A DNA stretch of 13,669 bases, taken from Desulfoprunum sp. Its GTDB lineage: Bacteria > Desulfobacterota > Desulfobulbia > Desulfobulbales > Desulfocapsaceae. The notes beneath the pieces are model-generated. The model was given only the letters and a program-made list of their open reading frames with translations. It was not told where the DNA came from and ran no database searches. This document shows positions 8,097-13,669 of this stretch, piece after piece. The position numbers were made by a program, and so were the translations under genes. The first letter of the stretch is position 1, and each line of letters starts with the position of its first letter. The stretch spans positions 1 to 13,669 of the forward strand of contig JAUYSF010000356.1 of assembly GCA_030696435.1 (NCBI GenBank), read 5' to 3'.

Positions 8097-8523
8097 GTTC
8101 ATGGCGCTCTATAACGCCTGGGAGCAATTGTCAAAAGGTCCAAAGGCCGAGCTGAGGCGGGTTGGCAGGCCAGATGAGTTGATCGAGGTGCCGGCCTTTT
8201 ATCGCCTGTTCAGCGGAAGAGCAACGCAGGAGTGGGAGAAACTGGCGTACCAGCGGCTGATCTTTTGCCTACCGTGCATCAAGCACACGGACGATAATGT
8301 TGGCTTGGGTAAAGCACTTGCAAAGGGCAAAGGAGTCAGCGAAAAACGGTTGTTTCAGGTGATCCGCTCCGACGCCCCCAACGATATGATCCAGCTTCGC
8401 CGAATTTTGCAGATGGTCGAGCCTTCCGCCAACTGGCCCAATACAGCAAAACTGCTTTGGTATTGGAGTGAGCGAAGCAAGCGTGATCTTCTCGAAGACT
8501 ATTTCATCAATCAGCCCAAGTAG
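8074..8523 (+). CDS. cse2: Cse2 (CasB, Cas11e), Cascade small subunit
   Basis: Cse2 is the small alpha-helical subunit, present as two copies along the inner face of Cascade, that stabilises the crRNA-target hybrid and displaced strand. The ATG at 8074 is preferred because AAAGGAGAGG (8061-8070) is correctly placed before it and the product begins MEKQKLPEFMALYNAWEQL, as in the family. Upstream in-frame codons to 8008 lie inside cas8e and show no family similarity. The 149-aa product is slightly shorter than E. coli CasB (160 aa). Family-like features are the AFYRLF segment near residue 41 and basic patches consistent with nucleic-acid contact. It overlaps cas8e by 23 bases and is followed by cas7e after 31 bases. 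Confidence 0.93.
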   Translation: MEKQKLPEFMALYNAWEQLSKGPKAELRRVGRPDELIEVPAFYRLFSGRATQEWEKLAYQRLIFCLPCIKHTDDNVGLGKALAKGKGVSEKRLFQVIRSDAPNDMIQLRRILQMVEPSANWPNTAKLLWYWSERSKRDLLEDYFINQPK

Positions 8524-8554
8524 ATCAAACTCAAGATAAAGAAAGGAAAAAACC

Positions 8555-9643
8555 ATGGATAATAACTTCATCAATTTCCACATCCTGATTTCCCACAGCC
8601 CTTCTTGCCTCAATCGCGATGACATGAACATGCAGAAATCCGCCATTTTCGGAGGTAAACGGCGGGTACGCATCTCCAGCCAGAGCTTGAAAAGGACCAT
8701 GCGTAAGAGTCCGTATTACACGCAACATTTGGGTGAAGCGACCATTCGCACAAAGCACCTTTCTGATTTGAAGAATGTCCTTGTCATGCGGCTTTCAGAG
8801 CGATTTGAAGCTCCCCTTATTCTCAAGACCCTCGCGCTTCTGGCCGGCAAAGAACTCAAAGCGGAAGTTGCAATGGATGGGGATGCCGTGGCACCGTGGG
8901 CCGTTGAGGAAGTGGCTTGGTTCTGCGAGCAGATCAAAGAGGCAGAGGAGCAGAAACTCGATGATAAGGCTCTCACCAAACGGCTCAAGGAGCAAGTTGA
9001 GGCCATGCGCCAAGCGTTGGCTGGTGGCCTGGACATTGCTCTTTCGGGTCGCATGGCTACCTCCGGACTATTGAGTGAGTTGGGTAAGGTCGATGGTGCC
9101 CTTGCCGTAGCTCACGTTATCACCACTCACACCGTGGATGCTGACATCGACTGGTTTACAGCTGTGGATGATCTACAGGAACTGGGTTCCGGCCATCTGG
9201 ATACGCAGGAGTTCTCCAGCGGTGTTTTTTATCGCTACGCCAGCCTCAATATCACCCAGCTTCAGGATAATCTGGGGAACGCCTCTCGTGAGAAGGTGCT
9301 CGAAATCGCTGCTCATGTGTTGCATCTGATGGCGACGGTGGTGCCCTCCGCCAAACAACAGAGCTTTGCCGCCCACAATTTGGCCGACCTGGCAATGGTG
9401 TCATTTTCCGACATTCCAATTTCTCTGGCAAACGCTTTTGAAGAGCCGGTCAGACCCGCTCCCGGATATATCAAACCATCAGTCAAGGCATTACATGGAT
9501 ATTGGCAGGCGATTCATAGCGGATACGGGCTGGAAGAACGATGCGCACAATTTTCGCTTGGGCATGAGCGACCGAAAGACATAAAAGAACAAGAGACACT
9601 TGAAAATCTGAAAGAATGGGTGAAGTTCAACGGAGAGGGGTAA
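8555..9643 (+). CDS. cas7e: Cas7e (Cse4/CasC), Cascade backbone subunit
   Basis: Cas7e is the RAMP-fold backbone protein; six copies form the helical filament that holds the crRNA spacer. The 362-aa product (E. coli 363) starts with the family signature: [19 protein letters not shown] followed by [19 protein letters not shown] and LKRTMR, an RNA-contacting basic region at about residues 26-50. The central part includes a lysine/glutamate-rich helical insertion (about 125-150), and the family segment [20 protein letters not shown] follows it. The start is supported by an AAAGGA ribosome site (8542-8547) seven bases upstream. It follows cse2 by 31 bases and precedes cas5e by six, so it belongs to one transcription unit. 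Confidence 0.96.
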   Translation: MDNNFINFHILISHSPSCLNRDDMNMQKSAIFGGKRRVRISSQSLKRTMRKSPYYTQHLGEATIRTKHLSDLKNVLVMRLSERFEAPLILKTLALLAGKELKAEVAMDGDAVAPWAVEEVAWFCEQIKEAEEQKLDDKALTKRLKEQVEAMRQALAGGLDIALSGRMATSGLLSELGKVDGALAVAHVITTHTVDADIDWFTAVDDLQELGSGHLDTQEFSSGVFYRYASLNITQLQDNLGNASREKVLEIAAHVLHLMATVVPSAKQQSFAAHNLADLAMVSFSDIPISLANAFEEPVRPAPGYIKPSVKALHGYWQAIHSGYGLEERCAQFSLGHERPKDIKEQETLENLKEWVKFNGEG

Positions 9644-9649
9644 GCAGCC

Positions 9650-10330
9650 ATGAAAGACTTTCTCATTCTGAAACTCCATGGCCCCATGCAGGCTTGGGGT
9701 GAGCATACCTTTGAGGGATTGCGACCATCAGCCAATTTCCCAACTAGAAGCGGTCTCTTGGGATTGCTCGGAGCATGTCTCGGTATTGCTCGTAACGAGC
9801 GTGAACGCCTGCAAGCCCTTGCTGATAGTGTCGGCATGGCGGTGCGGGTGGATAAGCGGAGCATGACCAATAAGGATGGCACATCTCGGGTATTACGGAT
9901 GGTGAAAATAACTGATTATCATACCGTGAAGGACGCTCGGGAGAATTACGCAGGCCTCAAGAGTCATGAAACAATCCAAACGTGGCGGGAATATTTGTAT
10001 GATGCCGAATTTACCGTTGCACTCTGGAATCAACCGAGCGCCGCCGTAACGCTTGACGATCTTGAGGCTGCGGTTAAACGGCCATTTTTCACGCCATACC
10101 TAGGCAGACGCAGTTGCCCTATTAGTCGTCCCCTGTTCCTTTCGCGTATCCTGTCTTCAAACGAGTTGGAGGCGTTGAAGATGGTTACGCCGCATGGCGG
10201 CACCATCTACAGCGAGGAAAAGGCTGATGTTCGCATGAAACGGGTCCGCGATGTACCGCTCATCCACCAACCACGCCAGTTTGTCGGGCGCAACCTCTAT
10301 GTCCACGGAGGTGAACATGTTCCTGAGTAA
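9650..10330 (+). CDS. cas5e: Cas5e (CasD), Cascade 5'-handle subunit
   Basis: Cas5e is a RAMP-family protein that grips the 8-nt 5' handle of the crRNA and caps the foot of Cascade. The 226-aa product begins with the characteristic DFLILKLHGPMQAWGEH and FPTRSGLLGLLGACLGI segments (about residues 3-49). The family segments TDYHTVKDAR (about 85-94) and the PFFTPYLGRRSCP stretch follow. In type I-E Cas5 is not the processing nuclease; Cas6e is. A GAGAGGGG site lies just upstream of the ATG. The 3' end overlaps cas6e by 14 bases, so the two are probably translated together. Confidence 0.95.
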   Translation: MKDFLILKLHGPMQAWGEHTFEGLRPSANFPTRSGLLGLLGACLGIARNERERLQALADSVGMAVRVDKRSMTNKDGTSRVLRMVKITDYHTVKDARENYAGLKSHETIQTWREYLYDAEFTVALWNQPSAAVTLDDLEAAVKRPFFTPYLGRRSCPISRPLFLSRILSSNELEALKMVTPHGGTIYSEEKADVRMKRVRDVPLIHQPRQFVGRNLYVHGGEHVPE

Positions 10331-10919
10331 AATCATGATCAGTGGTGCGGCCTGCCGCAACCCCTATGAGATTCACCGGTCGTTATGGAAGCTGTTCCCG
10401 GAGGATGCGGATGCAGACCGTGATTTTCTCTTTCGAGCCGGGCTGTCGGACCGAAACCGGGCTGAGATTTTGATGCAATCAATACGTGAACCGGTAATTT
10501 CATCAAATGCAGCTCAAATACTGGCCTGCAAGGAATTTCCACTGTCGTTAAAGGCTGGACAGAGTTTGCGATTCATGCTCATCGCCAACCCGATAAAGAT
10601 GATCAATGATGAGAGCGGGCGGAAAAATACTGAAGGTGTACTGAAAAAATGCCGTGTGCCGCTTGTTCGTGAAGATGACCAGAGAAGCTGGATCGAACGA
10701 AAGCTGTTGAATGCGGCAACGCTTGAGTCCATTGTAATTGATCCAATATTCCCGTTGAGGTTCAGGAAGGGGAAAGATGGGGCAGGGAAAATCAAGGCAA
10801 TCAGTTTTCAGGGAATCCTGAAGATTGAAGAGCCAGAAAGTATGATGGAATTGGTTCGGAAAGGCATCGGTCCAGCCAAGGCCTTCGGTTGTGGGCTCTT
10901 ATCATTAGCAAGAGCATGA
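10317..10919 (+). CDS. cas6e: Cas6e (CasE), crRNA-processing endoribonuclease
   Basis: Cas6e cuts pre-crRNA at the 3' base of the repeat hairpin and stays bound to the 3' hairpin as part of Cascade. The start at 10317 is fixed by GGAGG (10307-10311) and by the family N-terminus FLSKIMISGA; the frame is open upstream but lies within cas5e. The 200-aa product keeps the catalytic histidine at position 20 (YEIHRSLWKLFP), the central NPIKMI and KKCRVPL segments, and the C-terminal glycine-rich loop GIGPAKAFGCGLLSLA typical of Cas6e. The repeats in the adjacent array have the six-base stem this enzyme should recognise. Hand count gives about 48-49% GC. A 40-base gap separates it from the DinD-like gene. 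Confidence 0.95.
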   Translation: MFLSKIMISGAACRNPYEIHRSLWKLFPEDADADRDFLFRAGLSDRNRAEILMQSIREPVISSNAAQILACKEFPLSLKAGQSLRFMLIANPIKMINDESGRKNTEGVLKKCRVPLVREDDQRSWIERKLLNAATLESIVIDPIFPLRFRKGKDGAGKIKAISFQGILKIEEPESMMELVRKGIGPAKAFGCGLLSLARA

Positions 10920-10959
10920 AATACTGAAGCTGGAGCCACATGTTTAAGCAGAGGATAAA

Positions 10960-11801
10960 ATGGAATCAAAACTCATAGTCTTCAAAGACAAACAAATCAG
11001 AAGAACACTCCATGATAACGAATGGTGGTTCGTCGTCGAAGATATCGTCCTTGCTTTGATCGACTCGAAGGATCCGAAGCAGTATATCCAGCGGATGAAA
11101 CGACGCGACCCGGAACTGGCGAAAGGGTGGGTACAAATTGTACATACCCTTTTCATCGAGACAGCAGGCGGGCCTCAGCGCATGTTATGCGCCAACACCG
11201 AAGGCATCTTCCGCATTATCCAGTCCATACCCTCACCCAAAGCCGAGCCGTTCAAGCGCTGGTTGGCAAAGGTCGGATATGAGCGGGTGCAGGAGATTGA
11301 AGACCCGGAGCTGGCCACCAAGCGGACCCGCGAACTGTACCGGGCAAAAGGATATTCCGAGGCCTGGATCGAAAAGCGGATGCGCGGCATCGCCGTTCGG
11401 GCCGAGCTGACTGAGGAATGGAAAAACCGGGAGGTGCAGGGGGAGCCGGAGTACGCCATCCTGACGTCTGAAATCAGCAAGGCCGCCTTTGGCATGACAC
11501 CCGGCGAGTATAAGCAGTTTAAGGGGCTGAAGCGAGAGAACCTGCGGGACCACATGACCGATCTGGAGCTGATCTTCTCCATGCTGGGTGAGGCGGCCAC
11601 CACAGAGATCGCTCGCAAGCAGGACGCACAAGGATTTAGCGAGAACAAGATTGCTGCTCATAAAGGAGGGCGGATTGCCGGTGAGGCACGGGAGAAATTG
11701 GAGATTGAAACGGGTGGCAAAGTGGTATCGCCCGATAATTATCTGACCGAGCCGGAAAACCGGAAGCGATTGCAAGCCAAGAAACCGGAGGACGGTAAAC
11801 C

Positions 11802-11805
<4 letters not shown>
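10960..11805 (+). CDS. Bro-N / DinD-like protein inside the cas operon
   Basis: This 281-aa protein is not a standard cas product. Residues 1-105 look like a Bro-N domain (WWFVVEDIVLALIDSKDPKQ, then CANTEGIFRII and FKRWLAKVGYE), a fold found in phage antirepressors and thought to bind DNA. Residues 110-160 are charged and probably helical. Residues 162-275 resemble the C-terminal half of E. coli DinD, with a KGLKRENLRDHMTDLEL block (188-204) and a later ETGGKVVSPDNYL block. DinD is SOS-induced and has been reported to inhibit RecA-mediated strand exchange. A GAGGA site (10951-10955) precedes the ATG, and the stop overlaps the cas1 start as ATGA (11802-11805). Hand count gives about 55% GC, above cas6e (about 48%) and cas1 (about 52%). 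The DinD likeness is from memory of the family. The biochemical role is unknown: it could be an adaptation accessory, a regulator or a passenger. Confidence 0.8.
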
Positions 11806-13017
<1,212 letters not shown>

Positions 13018-13076
13018 AAGTTGGTAGTTTTGATGGGTCTTTGAAAACTTAATAATTTCATAATGTTTCGTTTAGT
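13018..13076 (+). promoter_or_regulatory. CRISPR leader with candidate array promoter
   Basis: These 59 bases between the cas2 stop and the first repeat are AT-rich, as expected of a leader. A possible promoter is TTGATG (13030-13035), 17 bases, then TAATTT (13053-13058), which would start transcription near 13065 just before repeat 1. I found no good match to the IHF consensus used in the E. coli leader. Part of the leader function, including a longer promoter, may lie within cas2. Confidence 0.65.
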
Positions 13077-13669
13077 CTGTTCCCCGCATCCGCGGGGATG
13101 AACCGCTGTTCGTCTTTCTCTCCAGAGGTCAGGAGATCTGTTCCCCGCATCCGCGGGGATGAACCGCTAGAATAATCGAGAAGATTGAAAAATCAGAACT
13201 GTTCCCCGCATCCGCGGGGATGAACCGTTTACAGGAGCTGCGGCAGGGTTCTTCAATTCCTGTTCCCCGCATCCGCGGGGATGAACCGGAGTCACGTCTT
13301 TGAGAATCGCTTTATTGGTGCTGTTCCCCGCATCCGCGGGGATGAACCGCCTTTATCAGTTAAAACTTTATGATCTTTGGTCTGTTCCCCGCATCCGCGG
13401 GGATGAACCTGGGCTGTACTCATTCAAAAACCGTCTGATCTTCTGTTCCCCGCATCCGCGGGGATGAACCGTGTTGAAATCTTCCGCAACAGCAACGAGC
13501 TGTCTGTTCCCCGCATCCGCGGGGATGAACCGGGGGGTAAATTTTTATTTTTATAGGGGGTAAACTGTTCCCCGCATCCGCGGGGATGAACCGAACATTC
13601 TGCAATGATGATAGATGGCAGTCAGCTGTTCCCCGCATCCGCGGGGATGAACCGATGATCAACCCGGCC
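13077..13669 (+). CRISPR. Type I-E CRISPR array (at least 10 repeats, continues past window)
   Basis: Ten 29-nt repeats start every 61 bases at 13077, 13138, 13199, 13260, 13321, 13382, 13443, 13504, 13565 and 13626. The nine complete spacers are all 32 nt, and the tenth is cut by the window end after 15 nt. Each repeat contains the hairpin CCCCGC-ATCC-GCGGGG (six-base stem, four-base loop). Cas6e cleavage after it would leave the 8-nt crRNA handle ATGAACCG, close to ATAAACCG of E. coli. Repeats are identical except that repeat 6 ends in T (13410) instead of G. Orientation relative to cas2, the leader and the E. coli repeat shows transcription to the right, so spacer 1 (13106-13137) is the newest. 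The low repeat divergence suggests an active or recently active array. Confidence 0.98.

Noticed and set aside
10920..10959. LexA/SOS box in front of the DinD-like gene
   Set aside because: CTG and CAG words occur, but with the wrong spacing (16 or more bases instead of 10), and no other symmetric SOS-like element was seen; the LexA site of this lineage is unknown to me.
13018..13076. IHF binding site in the leader
   Set aside because: No stretch matches the WATCAANNNNTTR consensus on either strand; TTGAT at 13030 lacks the required partner bases.
13106..13137. Spacer 1 beginning with CTGTTC, the first six bases of the repeat
   Set aside because: The similarity stops after six bases and the spacer has normal length, so it is most simply coincidence and not a partial repeat duplication.
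13420..13662. 80-aa minus-strand frame with recurring GSSPRMRGT / IPADAGN motifs
   Set aside because: This is the translation of the CRISPR repeats on the opposite strand, a well-known artefact, not a protein.

Overview
The window holds a complete type I-E (E. coli/Cascade-type) CRISPR-Cas locus next to a housekeeping cell-wall gene. The organism is Gram-negative: there is a class A penicillin-binding protein of the PBP1b type and the beginning of a lipoprotein. Moderate GC and family content would fit a proteobacterium or a Desulfobacterota-like lineage, but nothing here fixes the taxon.

Layout. At 1-2444 (minus strand) lie a partial lipoprotein gene and mrcB (PBP1b). At 2445-2789 there is a divergent intergenic region with several palindromes and a good sigma-70-like promoter. 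It serves a plus-strand WYL-domain transcription factor (2790-3767). After a 115-base gap with a candidate promoter and an inverted repeat, the cas operon runs on the plus strand: cas3, cas8e, cse2, cas7e, cas5e, cas6e, a non-cas gene (10960-11805), cas1e and cas2e. A short AT-rich leader (13018-13076) follows, then a CRISPR array of at least ten 29-nt repeats with exact 32-nt spacers that runs off the window end.

How the parts fit. Cas8e, Cse2, Cas7e, Cas5e and Cas6e form Cascade, with Cas6e also processing the crRNA. Cas3 is the recruited HD nuclease-helicase. Cas1 and Cas2 insert spacers at the leader end. Catalytic residues are intact in Cas3, Cas6e and Cas1, all genes are tightly packed, and the repeats are identical apart from the last base of one, so the system looks functional.

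Most unusual element. Between the interference genes and the adaptation genes sits a 281-aa protein with an N-terminal Bro-N domain and a C-terminal region resembling DinD, the SOS-induced E. coli protein reported to inhibit RecA. It has its own ribosome binding site and shares an ATGA stop/start with cas1, so its translation is probably coupled to that of the spacer integrase. An accessory role in adaptation, or in handling RecA-coated DNA, is a reasonable hypothesis but is not shown by the sequence. The second point of interest is the WYL regulator directly upstream, together with a 19-bp inverted repeat placed between the candidate -35 and -10 boxes of the cas3 promoter.
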